This document shows positions 16,416 through 24,800 of a DNA stretch of 35,655 nt, in pieces. The notes under the pieces were generated by a model. That model was not told the DNA's origin. It saw only the letters and a list, made by a program, of their open reading frames with translations, and made no database searches. The translations under genes and the position numbers were made by a program. Source of the stretch: Leptolyngbya sp. PLA1 (GTDB taxonomy: Bacteria > Planctomycetota > Phycisphaerae > Phycisphaerales > UBA1924); NCBI GenBank assembly GCA_021405315.1, contig QWIH01000034.1, forward strand, positions 1-35,655. The letters run 5' to 3'. Every line of letters begins with the position of its first letter. The first letter of the stretch is position 1.

Positions 16416-17162
16416 TCAGCCCTTGCTCTTGCCGTACTTGACGGCGCAGCCGTAGGGCTTGGTCTTGGGCGTGGTCACGTTGCTGCCCGCGAGCAGCTCG
16501 TCCAAGGCCTTCGCGACGTAGTTGGTCTTGCCGGGCTTGGCAGCGCCGGAGTCGTCGTCGATGGCGCCGAAGTAGGCCACGTTGCCGTCCTTCCCGATCA
16601 CCACCATGGTGGGAGTGTTCTTGGCGCCGTAGGCGCGACCGACCGTGCCCGCCTCATCGATCAGGACGGGGTAGGGGATCGCCCAGGACTTCTTCGCCTC
16701 CGCGTTCGCCTTCACGCCCGCGCCCTGCTCACCCGGCGCGCCGCTGTTGATGGCGAGGAACACCACACCCTTGGGGCCGTAGGTGGCCGCGAGGTTGTTA
16801 AAGGTCTTGGTCTCCTTGTAGTGCTTCACGACGAACGGGCACTCGGGGTTGAACCACTGGAGCACGACGATCTTGCCGGCCTTCACGTGCTCCGCGAGTG
16901 TCGTCTCCTTGCCGTCCGTGTCCTTGAGCGTGAACGCGGGAGCAGGCTGGCCGGGTTCGACACCGCCCGCCGTCTTCGCACCCTTGTCAGCCTTCTCGCC
17001 CTTGTCGGCCTTCTCGCCCTTGCCGTGGTCCTTCTCGGGTTGCTTCGCGGGGGCTTCCTTCGCGGGTTTGTCCGGGGTGGTGTTCTGGGCCGACGCGCCC
17101 GAGGCGATGGCAAGGGCCGCGGCGGTCGCGGCGAACAGACTCAGCAGCTTCTGGCTCTTCAT
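16416..17162 (-). CDS. Exported redoxin (AhpC/TSA-like, thioredoxin fold)
   Basis: A 248-residue secreted redoxin. The start at 17162 is preferred over the ATG six bases upstream because AAAGGAG at 17171-17177 then sits eight bases away. A signal peptide (KSQKLLSLFAATAAALAIA...ASA) is followed by a lysine-rich, low-complexity linker with GEKADK twice. The thioredoxin-fold domain follows, with PAPAFTLKDTDGKE, the active-site stretch WFNPECPFVVKHY (a single Cys, not CxxC), LAINSG, and the cis-Pro loop NTPTMVVIGKDG. The extreme C-terminus carries a second Cys in YGCAVKYG, which is characteristic of this redoxin family. The two cysteines may form the disulphide. It is next to a DsbD N-domain-like gene, which suggests a shared extracytoplasmic thiol pathway. 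Confidence 0.88.
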   Translation of the reverse strand: MKSQKLLSLFAATAAALAIASGASAQNTTPDKPAKEAPAKQPEKDHGKGEKADKGEKADKGAKTAGGVEPGQPAPAFTLKDTDGKETTLAEHVKAGKIVVLQWFNPECPFVVKHYKETKTFNNLAATYGPKGVVFLAINSGAPGEQGAGVKANAEAKKSWAIPYPVLIDEAGTVGRAYGAKNTPTMVVIGKDGNVAYFGAIDDDSGAAKPGKTNYVAKALDELLAGSNVTTPKTKPYGCAVKYGKSKG

Positions 17163-17203
17163 ACTCATGACTCCTTTCAGAGATCCTCTATACTCCGATC
17201 TTG

Positions 17204-17225
17204 CGCCGGGACGCGCGCCCCGGCG
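17204..17225 (-). terminator. GC hairpin between the DsbD-like and redoxin genes
   Basis: CGCCGGG at 17204-17210 pairs with CCCGGCG at 17219-17225 around an eight-base loop. It starts seven bases after the stop of the DsbD-like gene. There is no T run behind it, so it may attenuate rather than end transcription into the redoxin gene, or protect an mRNA end. Confidence 0.35.
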
Positions 17226-17231
17226 AACACA

Positions 17232-18143
17232 TCATTTGGTTCCGCCATCGCGATCGGCGGGCTTCTTAGGGGGCTGCACCTCGGGCAGGGGCCGGGCTGG
17301 GAGGTCGAGGCGGTATGCCGCCGTCGTCGCGGGCGAGCCTTGGGCTCCTGGCGTCGTCACCGAAACCAACCCCGTGACCCTCCCGTCCTCTTCCCCGAGG
17401 GGCAGGGCCAGGCGTGCGGACTTGGTCGATCCCCGGCCTGCCAAATCTGGTGTGCTGACGCACTCCTCAAACGGGAAAAACTCGATTCGGCTGGCGCCGG
17501 GGGCCTCTACGATCAGGGCTCCGTCATGCACCCCCGCGACCACCCTTGGCTTTGCCTCGGCGACGGGCTTGGGCAGGGCTGCCTTAGCCGCAAGAATCAG
17601 CCCCCGCCCCGCCGCATCGAGAGGCGTTTCGCCCTCGCGTGCGATCCTGAGCGTCAAGTCCACCTTCGCAGATTCCGCGACGCACGCCCGCTCGCAGGCC
17701 AGCCAAGAGAGCTCGGCCTCAAACCTTGCTTCCCCGGTTGCGCCCTCCGGTACGGTGAGCGGGATGAGCACCGTGAGCCGCCCCTCAAAGATGTGATCGA
17801 GTATTCCCCCTGCCTGAAGGTGCCGCTTGGGAGCGGGCCATTGGGGCTCGCCGAGTGCGTACCCCTCCGGCGCGGTGATCTTGATCTCGGGTGCGAAGCC
17901 GCTGTCATTGCGGCCCGGCCAGTACAGGTGCCACCTGGGCTCAATGTCAAACTGCACTGCGAGCATGGTGGCCTGTCCGGGAACCAGGCTGCGCGTCTCT
18001 GCGATGAGCGAGGGTGTCGCATGCCGAGTTGGTTGAGCAACCACGGGCGACACCAGAGCGCCGGAGGCGACCGCCGCGATCACGATGGCAGACGGGGCTA
18101 GCTGCTTGCGCAAGCGCTCAGTTCCTGAGGGGCTTCCGCCCAA
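17232..18143 (-). CDS. Stand-alone DsbD N-terminal (DsbD-alpha) type domain protein
   Basis: An exported protein of about 300 residues. After a hydrophobic leader (SAIVIAAVASGALVSPVVAQ) it matches the N-terminal periplasmic domain of the thiol:disulphide interchange protein DsbD: WHLYWPGRNDSGFAPEIK, then GILDHIFEGRLTVLIP, and the redox pair CERAC near SWLACERACVAES. The membrane domain and C-terminal thioredoxin domain of DsbD are absent. In DsbD this immunoglobulin-like domain passes reducing power to periplasmic partners. The C-terminal third ends in a Pro/Lys-rich tail. No ATG is available; TTG at 18143 or, giving a cleaner signal peptide, TTG at 18113 are the candidate starts. It lies just upstream of the redoxin gene, an obvious partner candidate. 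Confidence 0.8.
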   Translation of the reverse strand: MGGSPSGTERLRKQLAPSAIVIAAVASGALVSPVVAQPTRHATPSLIAETRSLVPGQATMLAVQFDIEPRWHLYWPGRNDSGFAPEIKITAPEGYALGEPQWPAPKRHLQAGGILDHIFEGRLTVLIPLTVPEGATGEARFEAELSWLACERACVAESAKVDLTLRIAREGETPLDAAGRGLILAAKAALPKPVAEAKPRVVAGVHDGALIVEAPGASRIEFFPFEECVSTPDLAGRGSTKSARLALPLGEEDGRVTGLVSVTTPGAQGSPATTAAYRLDLPARPLPEVQPPKKPADRDGGTK

Positions 18144-18196
18144 TCCCGAGGGGGGCTGCTGTGCACCCGACCCATCGGTGCGATACCCTGTCCCCC

Positions 18197-18658
18197 ATGA
18201 TGCTACGCAAAGCCAGATCCGTCGGTTCGTGGGGGCGTTCGGCCATTGCCCCGCTGGTTGTTCTAGTTCTCTGCTACATAACGGGTTGCGAAAAGTCGAC
18301 GACCGACGCCAGTATCCACACCATCAGCGTCTCGGAGGCAAGGGCTCTCCTCGAGCAGCGGAACAAGGACCAGCGCGTGGTCCTCCTTGTCGACCCCCGC
18401 GCCCCCCAGGACTTCGAGGCCGGCCACATCCCGCACGCGATCAACCTGCGGCTCAAGGAGGTTCCATCGAACTCCGCGCCCGAGAAGCGGTTCACCGCGT
18501 ACGACACCATCGTCGTCTACGGCGAAGATCCGGGGAGCGCTTCGGCGAGCGCCATGACGAAGCGACTCATCGGGGTGGGGTATGAGTCCGTGAGGCTACT
18601 GGTGGGTGGGTTGGCCGAGTGGGCGGCGCAGGGCGGCGAGGTCGTGAAAGGGCGGTAG
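18197..18658 (+). CDS. Rhodanese-fold lipoprotein lacking the catalytic cysteine
   Basis: A 153-residue lipoprotein. The signal sequence ends in a lipobox, LCYITGC, followed by EKSTTD, so the mature protein is lipid-anchored outside the cytoplasm. The rhodanese domain is clear: ISVSEARALLEQ, LLVDPRAPQDFEAGHIPHAIN, and LLVGGLAEWAAQGG at the end. The active-site loop, normally V-V-Y-C-x-x-G-x-R-S, reads VVYGEDPGSAS, so the sulphur-carrying Cys is Gly. A binding or sensing role instead of sulphur transfer is inferred. The start at 18197 (two adjacent ATGs) was chosen because it yields the lipoprotein signal. It is divergent from the DsbD-like gene by 53 bases and 18 bases upstream of the M50 protease. 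Confidence 0.85.
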   Translation: MMLRKARSVGSWGRSAIAPLVVLVLCYITGCEKSTTDASIHTISVSEARALLEQRNKDQRVVLLVDPRAPQDFEAGHIPHAINLRLKEVPSNSAPEKRFTAYDTIVVYGEDPGSASASAMTKRLIGVGYESVRLLVGGLAEWAAQGGEVVKGR

Positions 18659-18676
18659 CCAAGCGAGGTAGCGACC

Positions 18677-19357
18677 ATGCCGAGCTGGTGGCTCGCAGAT
18701 GCCTGGGAAGTCAGCCCGACCCGCGCGATCGCGTGGGTCTGCTGGGTCATTGTCAGCATCACCCTGCACGAGCTCGGCCACGGGTGGATGGCCATCCGCT
18801 GCGGCGATTCGGTGCCGATCCGCAGCGGTCATATGACGCTGAACCCGTTTGTGCACATTCCGTTTCCGTGGGCCTGGGTCATGTTCCTCGTCTTCGGGTT
18901 CACCTGGGGCCTCATGCCGGTGCAGCCGGCGAACTTCAGAGGTCGGTACGACGACGCCAAGGTCGCCTTTGCGGGGCCGTTCGTCAATCTCATCCTTGCC
19001 GTCGGCTGCATCATCTTCGATGTCGCCTGGCTGACGTATGGGCCGGTGGGAAGGCCCGAACTGCTCCAGACGGTGCACACGATCGTGTTCGTCGGCATCA
19101 TCCTGAACCTCGTCGGCTTCCTCTTCAATCTGCTCCCGGTGCCGCCGCTGGACGGCTCGCGCATCCTCGCGGACTTTGTGCCCGCGTTCGGTCGCCTCTG
19201 GCAGGGGCAAGCCGGCGCGATCATCGGCCTGGTCGCGTTCATCGTCCTGTTCCGCTACGCCGGGGCGGTGATCTGGCCCACGGCAAGGCTCACCGGCGCA
19301 CTCTGCGTGGACGCGGGGCTTGCGCTCTCGGGTGGTGAGTGGATCGACCCGAACTAG
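18677..19357 (+). CDS. Site-2 type M50 membrane metalloprotease (short form)
   Basis: A 226-residue intramembrane zinc protease without PDZ domains. The zinc site HELGH is at 31-35 within the first helix (IVSITLHELGHGWMAIRCGD). The third ligand is D159 in NLLPVPPLDGSRIL. AGPFVNLILA, the conserved middle helix of this subgroup, is at about 99-108. Four to six helices in all are expected. GAGG stands eight bases before the ATG. It is 18 bases downstream of the lipoprotein gene and 18 upstream of an ABC permease, so a shared transcript is likely. The substrate is unknown. It is distinct from the RseP-type protease at 14098-16290. Confidence 0.9.
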   Translation: MPSWWLADAWEVSPTRAIAWVCWVIVSITLHELGHGWMAIRCGDSVPIRSGHMTLNPFVHIPFPWAWVMFLVFGFTWGLMPVQPANFRGRYDDAKVAFAGPFVNLILAVGCIIFDVAWLTYGPVGRPELLQTVHTIVFVGIILNLVGFLFNLLPVPPLDGSRILADFVPAFGRLWQGQAGAIIGLVAFIVLFRYAGAVIWPTARLTGALCVDAGLALSGGEWIDPN

Positions 19358-19375
19358 CCCGACAGAGCAGCATCC

Positions 19376-20524
19376 ATGCGTGAGCACGACGAGATTCGCA
19401 GGCTCGGATTTCCGGCGAAGGTCGGGCTGCTCGTGCTGGGGCTGGTGTGTCTTCTCTGCATCGTGTCGCTGCCGTTCACGCTCGCGCGCGGTCCTTCGGG
19501 TCAGCCCCGGTACAACGAAGGAGACCTCGGCGACGCGAGATTGCCGCCGGTGTGGGCGCCCGTCTCCCCCCTGCAGGCCGCTCGCCTCAATGCCCGGGTG
19601 CCGGAAGGCCGGCTGCGGGAGATCGCGGCGATGTACGGGCTCACGCCCGAGCAGGCCGCGGAGGCAGCGACCGGACCGTGCGCGGACTCCCTGAGGCGCG
19701 AGTGGCGTCGAACGGCGCTGGGTACCGACGCTCAGGGACGGAGCCTCGCGGTGAGAGTGCTCCTTGGTGGCGCGGTGTCGCTGGCGGTCGGGCTCGCCGC
19801 GGCCCTCATCTCGGTGGTGATCGGCACCCTGTACGGCGCCGTCGCGGGGTACGCCGGTGGGTGGCTCGACGGCCTGCTCATGCGGATCGTCGACGTGCTC
19901 TACGGCTTGCCCTACGTGCTGCTCGTGGTACTGCTCGCCGTCGCGGGGGATGCGGTCATCGACGAGTGGGTGAACCGACAGCACGAGCGGGCCTCGTGGG
20001 TGGCTGCGCAGGCAGAGACGACACCCGAGTCTGACCTGAGGGCGGAAGCACTCCGCCGCTTCCCGCCCCGCGTGCTTGCCGAGTCCACAAGGCGAGCGAT
20101 GGGGCTGCTGACGCTGCTGATTGCGATCGGCGGCGTGAGTTGGCTCTCGCTCTCGCGCGTGGTCAGGGGGCAGGTGATGAGCCTCCGGCAGCGACCCTTC
20201 GTGGAGGCGGCCCGCGCCCTGGGGGCGTCTCCGTGGCGGGTGTTCTGGCGGCACCTGATGCCGAACCTCGCGGGGCCGGTTCTGGTGTACGCCACCCTCA
20301 CGGTGCCGCAGGCCATGCTCCAGGAGTCGTTCCTCAGCTTTCTGGGGATCGGCGTGCCGCCTCCGATTCCCTCGTGGGGGTCGCTCGCCTCCGAAGGGCT
20401 CGCCGAGATCAACCCGTACGAATCAAGCTGGTGGCTCCCCGCGGCTCCCGGCGTGATGCTCGCGGTGACACTGCTCTCCCTGAACTTCGTGGGTGAGGGC
20501 CTTCGGCGAAGGTGGGTGCGATGA
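19376..20524 (+). CDS. Oligopeptide/dipeptide ABC transporter permease (DppC/OppC type) with insertions
   Basis: A 382-residue inner-membrane permease of the peptide/nickel uptake family. After a first membrane helix (about 14-36), LGTDAQGRSLAVRVLLGG at 115-132 is the family's characteristic entry to the core. GGWLDGLLMRIVDVLYGLPY and the coupling-loop EAA motif FVEAARALGASPWRVFWRHL follow, with FLSFLGIGVPPPIPSWG near the end. Two parts are unusual. About 75 residues (40-114) separate helix 1 from the LGTD motif, and about 50 charged residues (191-242) interrupt the core between helices. Typical DppC proteins are about 300 long. Its stop overlaps the ATPase start (ATGA). No DppB-type permease or binding protein is adjacent. 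Confidence 0.9.
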   Translation: MREHDEIRRLGFPAKVGLLVLGLVCLLCIVSLPFTLARGPSGQPRYNEGDLGDARLPPVWAPVSPLQAARLNARVPEGRLREIAAMYGLTPEQAAEAATGPCADSLRREWRRTALGTDAQGRSLAVRVLLGGAVSLAVGLAAALISVVIGTLYGAVAGYAGGWLDGLLMRIVDVLYGLPYVLLVVLLAVAGDAVIDEWVNRQHERASWVAAQAETTPESDLRAEALRRFPPRVLAESTRRAMGLLTLLIAIGGVSWLSLSRVVRGQVMSLRQRPFVEAARALGASPWRVFWRHLMPNLAGPVLVYATLTVPQAMLQESFLSFLGIGVPPPIPSWGSLASEGLAEINPYESSWWLPAAPGVMLAVTLLSLNFVGEGLRRRWVR

Positions 20525-21492
20525 ACGGGCTGCCGGCCCCGAGCGACGCGCCGCGGGCGCCGCTGCTCCGCGTGCGGGGCCTGGGCGTCGATGTCGGCGG
20601 CCGCGCCGTCGTGAGGGGCGCATCGTTCGACGTAGTAGCCGGTCGCACGCTGGCCATCGTCGGCGAATCCGGCAGCGGGAAGAGCATGACCGCCTTGGCG
20701 CTGATGGGGCTCCTCCCGCCCGGCGCCGGGGCCGTCGGCTCTGCGCGGCTCGCCGGGCGATCAGGCGAGCCCGACCTGGAGCTTGTCGGTCTGGCGCCCG
20801 AGCACCACCGAAGGCTGCGGGGCGGAAGGCTGGCCATGATCTTTCAGGAGCCCATGACCGCCCTCAACCCGGTCATGACCATCGGCGAGCAGATCGACGA
20901 GGTCTTTCGGTGCCACGCCGGGCTCACGCCGCGGGAAGCGCGGGCGGCGTCGGAGGCGGCGCTCGTCTCGGTCTCCGTTCCCGACGCGGCCTCTCGTCTG
21001 AACGACTATCCGCATCAGTTCTCCGGGGGCATGAGGCAGCGAGTGCTCATCGCCATGGCGCTGGCGGGTCGTCCCGGTGTCCTGTTCGCCGACGAGCCGA
21101 CGACGGCGCTCGACGCCTCGCTCCGTGCCGGGGTGCTCGACCTGCTGAACCGGCAGAGATCCTCGCGCGGCCTGGGCGTCGTGCTCATCTCGCACGATCT
21201 GAGGCTCGTCGCAGGTCACGCCGACGAGGTGCTGGTGATGTACGCGGGCTATCCGGTCGAGGCCGGGCCGGCGGCTGCGGTGCTGCGCGAGCCGCTGCAC
21301 CCCTACACGCGGTGCCTTGTGGGGTGCCTCCCGGACGCGACGACGCGAGGCCGAAGGTTGGCGACCCTGGCGGACCTCTCGACGGCCGAGCGCGAGCGCA
21401 CGGTGCTCGGGCGTCGGCCTTGGTGGCCTGAGGCGCCGGGGCCAGCGGAATGGCTGTCCGCCTCCGCAGAGCGGTTCGTGTCCGTGCTGTAG
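20521..21492 (+). CDS. Oligopeptide/dipeptide ABC transporter ATPase (DppD/OppD type)
   Basis: A 323-residue ATP-binding subunit that powers peptide-type import. Walker A is GESGSGKS at 48-55. The Q-loop is in MIFQEPMTALNPVMTIGEQ, the typical wording of the DppD/OppD branch. The signature FSGGMRQRV, Walker B VLFADEPTTALD and the switch His in LISHDLRLV follow. The C-terminal LREPLHPYTRCLVGCLPD is the usual start of the oligopeptide-transporter tail, but the cysteine-rich Fe-S-like motif often found there is absent. Its ATG lies within the permease's stop (ATGA overlap), so translation is coupled. The gene ends seven bases from the convergent ileS. Confidence 0.93.
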   Translation: MNGLPAPSDAPRAPLLRVRGLGVDVGGRAVVRGASFDVVAGRTLAIVGESGSGKSMTALALMGLLPPGAGAVGSARLAGRSGEPDLELVGLAPEHHRRLRGGRLAMIFQEPMTALNPVMTIGEQIDEVFRCHAGLTPREARAASEAALVSVSVPDAASRLNDYPHQFSGGMRQRVLIAMALAGRPGVLFADEPTTALDASLRAGVLDLLNRQRSSRGLGVVLISHDLRLVAGHADEVLVMYAGYPVEAGPAAAVLREPLHPYTRCLVGCLPDATTRGRRLATLADLSTAERERTVLGRRPWWPEAPGPAEWLSASAERFVSVL

Positions 21493-21499
21493 CGGGGGC

Positions 21500-24400
21500 T
21501 CAGGCGACCCCGACGGCCGCGGCATCGCGGTCGGAGAGCAGCCCGCCGTCGGACCTCTGTCGAACAGTGCCGTCCCGCTTCCACGACCGTTCGCACCTCG
21601 GGCGTTCTCGGAGGTCCAGCACGCGGGGCTCTCGCAGGTCTTTAGAAAGCGTGACCTGGCTCACACCAAGCAGGTCCGCCAGGTCTACGAGGTCAAAGGT
21701 CGCGAGCGATCCTTCCGGGTCGGGCAGTTCGACGCCGGCGTCGAGCGGGTTCTCAACGCCGAGGGAGGCCTTGGCCCTCTCGAGCTCGACTCTGGCGCGG
21801 GCGGCCTCCTGGATCACGAGCGACCAGGCGGGGTGCGCCGCGGTCCCCGTCGGAGCGGGGAACTCGCCGAGGTGGACGCAGCGAGGGCTGTCGGGTGACG
21901 CCCTCCAAAGGCTGCGGTGGGCCTCGTCGGCGGTGTGGCAGAGGATCGGTGCCAAGAGGTGGGCCAAGCCATCGGTCATCGTCCAGAGGGCTGCCTGCGT
22001 GCGAAGCCTTCGGGGAGAGTCCGCGCGGTCGCAGTAGAGCCTGTCCTTGACCGCCGCGAGATAGGTCGCGCTGAGCGTGTCATTGCAGAAATCAAAGAGC
22101 GACTTGTGGACCGCCTGGAAGTCGAAGCGGTTATAGCCCTCGATCACGTGCTTCCGCAACGCGTCGAACTCGCCCAGAACCCAGGCGTCGATGGATTCGG
22201 GGGGCGGGGCCTTTCCGAGCGGCAGGGCACCGGGGCTCTCGGGCAGGTTGCTCAGCATGAACCGCAGCGTGTTGCGCACCTTCCGGTAGCTCTCGCCCGC
22301 GATGGCGAAGAGCTCGACATCCACCTTGACGTCGTTCTCGTACGCGAGCGATGACACCCACCAGCGCATGACGTCCATGCCGAACTCGGCGCAGAGGCTC
22401 TCAACCTCGTAGCGGTGTGCGTCCGGGCGGCTCTTGGAGAGCTTCTTGCCGTCGCGGTCGACCATGAAGCCGTGCGTGAGGAGCGTGCGATAGGGGGGGC
22501 GCCCGGTCACGCCCAGACTGGGCAGAAGCGAAGCCTGGAACCATCCCCGGTGCTGGTCGGACCCTTCGAGGTACAGCTCCGCCGGGAACGCGAGACCCCG
22601 CTGGCGAACGACGGCGTGCCACGACGACCCCGATTCGAACCACACGTCAAGGATGTCCCCGCCTCGCTTCAGCGATGCGATTGGCACCGAGCCGTCCCGG
22701 AGTGAGGGTGGAGCGTCCGCATCCGAGCGAGCGTCGTACCCGGCCAGCAGTTCCTCCGGCTTCATCGAGAACCACGCGTCAGCGCCCCGTTGACGGATGA
22801 CGCCGATCACCGCCCGGCACGACGCGGGGGTCATGAACATGGACCCGTCGGGCAGTTCGAACGCGGGAATCGGAACGCCCCACGCCCGCTGGCGCGAGAT
22901 GCACCAGTCCGGGCGGCTTTCGAGCATGCCCCGCATGCGGTTGCGGCCCCACTCGGGCACGAAGCCGACGCCGCCCCCGTCGGTCGCGCCCATCGCCCGC
23001 TCCCGCAGCGAACGCGGGGAGTCTCCATCCACCGTGAACGGGCGGTCCACGCCCACGAACCACTGCTCGGTGCAGCGGAAGATGACGGGCGTCTTGCTCC
23101 GCCAGTCGTGGGGATAGCTGTGCGTGAAACGGTGCTCGTAGAAGAGGTGTCCGCTCTCGCGCAGGCGCGTGGCGATGAGTTCGTTCGCCTTCCAGATGTC
23201 CATCCCACGCAGCCACTCGGGCACGCTCGTGTCGTATGTGCCATCGCCCTTCACGGGGCAGTAGATCGGAAGCCCGGTGCGGAGCCCCGTCTGGTAATCC
23301 TCCGTGCCGTGCCCCGGGGCGGTGTGCACGAGGCCCGTGCCGTCCTCCAGGGTCACGTAGTCCGCCGCGACGACGCGGAAGACAGCAGCTTCTCCCTTCG
23401 CGCCGGCGTGCGCAGACCCGTCGACGAACGGGTGCCTGTAGCCGAGCCCGATCAGCGAGGCTCCCGGCGCGCGGGCGAGCACCACATGCTGCTCGCACTT
23501 GGATGCCCTGCAGACCCGGTCCACCGCGTCCGCGGCCATGACCGTGACGTTGCCGTCCACCCACGCGAGCGCGTACTCCAGCGCGGGATTCACCGCGATC
23601 GCAAGGTTCGCGGGCAGCGTCCACGGGGTGGTCGTCCAGATCATGAAGCACGGCCGCTGCAGGGGCCGCGTGCCTGGCCTGGGAACGCGAGAGGTTTCCT
23701 CGCCGGCGGGGTCGCCCGTGCCGGGGGCCTCATCCTCGTCCGACGACTCGATCAGGCCGAAGGCGTCGTAGACCGCGCCGGCGTCCGCCGCCTCGAAGTC
23801 CACGTATACGGAGAGGTCCTCGCGGTCCTGATACTCAAGCTCCGCCTCGGCCAGCGCCGTCTCGTTCGCGACCGACCAGTGAACGGGCTTGAGCGCCCGG
23901 AAGACGATGCCCCTCTCCATGAGGCCCATGAGCACCTCGAGCGTTGCGCCCTCGTACTCGCGACTCATCGTGAGATACGGGTTGTCGTAGTCGCCGATGG
24001 TCAGCAGCCGCTCCATCTGCGCCGCCTGCACCTTCACGAACTTCTCGGCGTGCTTCTGGCACTCGCGGCGGACAACCGTGGCCCGTGTCCAGTTGTCCAG
24101 CGTGCGCAGCTTCTCGCCCTTGGCCCCCTCCATCATCTCGGTCGCGACCTTGTGCTCGATGGGAAGGCCGTGGCAGTCCCATCCCGGGACGTAGGGCACG
24201 TCGAAGCCCTGCATGGACTTTGAGCGGACGACGATGTCCTTCAGGCACTTGTTCATGAGGTGCCCGAGGTGGATGTTGCCGTTCGCGTAGGGCGGGCCAT
24301 CGTGAAACGACCACACGGGCTTGCCGGAGCGGGCTTCGCGCAGCTTCTTATAGACGCCGCCGCTCTTCCATCGCTTCACGGAGGCGGGCTCGTTCTGGAC

Positions 24401-24529
24401 GAGGTTCGCCTTCATGGGGAAGGGAGTCTGTGGCAGGTTCAGCGTGGCCCGGTAGCGGCTCTTGCCCTCCTCGGGCTTGGAGGCGGCGGGCGGCTGTGCG
24501 GGCGGCTGGGCGGGTGGCGGTTGGCTCAT
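21500..24529 (-). CDS. ileS: Isoleucyl-tRNA synthetase
   Basis: A 1009-residue class I synthetase that charges tRNA-Ile. The HIGH-type motif is PPYANGNIHLGH. WTTTPWTLPANLAI marks the editing domain, and GSDQHRGWFQASLL and KKLSKS (here KLSKS for KMSKS) mark the catalytic core. A short disordered insertion (SSDEDEAPGTGDPAGEE) precedes the editing motif. The N-terminal 20 residues are a Pro/Ala-rich tail. The C-terminal zinc knuckle of bacterial enzymes is degenerate: the first pair reads C979-E-R-S982, and the second pair appears as S999-D-R-D1002. Only one of four cysteines remains. The start ATG has only a weak ribosome site. Confidence 0.96.
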   Translation of the reverse strand: MSQPPPAQPPAQPPAASKPEEGKSRYRATLNLPQTPFPMKANLVQNEPASVKRWKSGGVYKKLREARSGKPVWSFHDGPPYANGNIHLGHLMNKCLKDIVVRSKSMQGFDVPYVPGWDCHGLPIEHKVATEMMEGAKGEKLRTLDNWTRATVVRRECQKHAEKFVKVQAAQMERLLTIGDYDNPYLTMSREYEGATLEVLMGLMERGIVFRALKPVHWSVANETALAEAELEYQDREDLSVYVDFEAADAGAVYDAFGLIESSDEDEAPGTGDPAGEETSRVPRPGTRPLQRPCFMIWTTTPWTLPANLAIAVNPALEYALAWVDGNVTVMAADAVDRVCRASKCEQHVVLARAPGASLIGLGYRHPFVDGSAHAGAKGEAAVFRVVAADYVTLEDGTGLVHTAPGHGTEDYQTGLRTGLPIYCPVKGDGTYDTSVPEWLRGMDIWKANELIATRLRESGHLFYEHRFTHSYPHDWRSKTPVIFRCTEQWFVGVDRPFTVDGDSPRSLRERAMGATDGGGVGFVPEWGRNRMRGMLESRPDWCISRQRAWGVPIPAFELPDGSMFMTPASCRAVIGVIRQRGADAWFSMKPEELLAGYDARSDADAPPSLRDGSVPIASLKRGGDILDVWFESGSSWHAVVRQRGLAFPAELYLEGSDQHRGWFQASLLPSLGVTGRPPYRTLLTHGFMVDRDGKKLSKSRPDAHRYEVESLCAEFGMDVMRWWVSSLAYENDVKVDVELFAIAGESYRKVRNTLRFMLSNLPESPGALPLGKAPPPESIDAWVLGEFDALRKHVIEGYNRFDFQAVHKSLFDFCNDTLSATYLAAVKDRLYCDRADSPRRLRTQAALWTMTDGLAHLLAPILCHTADEAHRSLWRASPDSPRCVHLGEFPAPTGTAAHPAWSLVIQEAARARVELERAKASLGVENPLDAGVELPDPEGSLATFDLVDLADLLGVSQVTLSKDLREPRVLDLRERPRCERSWKRDGTVRQRSDGGLLSDRDAAAVGVA

Positions 24530-24624
24530 GATCTGGAACTCGTCCTCTGGATCGGCGATCGTAACTGCACGCTGGGGCGCTGGCGCACGCGAAGACCCCG
24601 GGACGGGTGGTCCCGGTACTCTCA

Positions 24625-24670
24625 GCCCCGCTCAGGATTCCGGAGGTTGCCCCGGCCGCCTCAGCGGGGC
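24625..24670 (-). terminator. Long stem-loop between the DUF2617-like gene and ileS
   Basis: GCCCCGCT at 24625-24632 pairs with AGCGGGGC at 24663-24670. One mismatch later, three more pairs extend the stem to 12 positions around a 22-base loop. It lies 131 bases beyond the DUF2617-like stop and 96 bases before the ileS ATG. It may end the upstream transcript or form part of the ileS leader. No T run follows on either strand. The rest of 24530-24800 shows no gene I can support. Confidence 0.4.
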
Positions 24671-24800
24671 GAGATAATTCGAGCGCAGCCCAAGGCGCTG
24701 GGCGGCCGGGAGTCGACGTGGATGCGACCGGACATCGCGGGCATGGTAGGCCCCGGGCGGGGCGGTGCCATCGCCCAAGGCTCGCGGGAGGATGCTGGGG

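Noticed and set aside
18596..20254. A 552-codon minus-strand frame across the M50 and permease genes
   Set aside because: Low-complexity Arg/His/Glu-rich composition; both plus-strand genes have conserved motifs and ribosome sites.
24530..24800. T-box or other riboswitch leader before ileS
   Set aside because: I see no T-box sequence (the TGG-containing antiterminator core) and no specifier-loop layout; only one long GC stem is visible.
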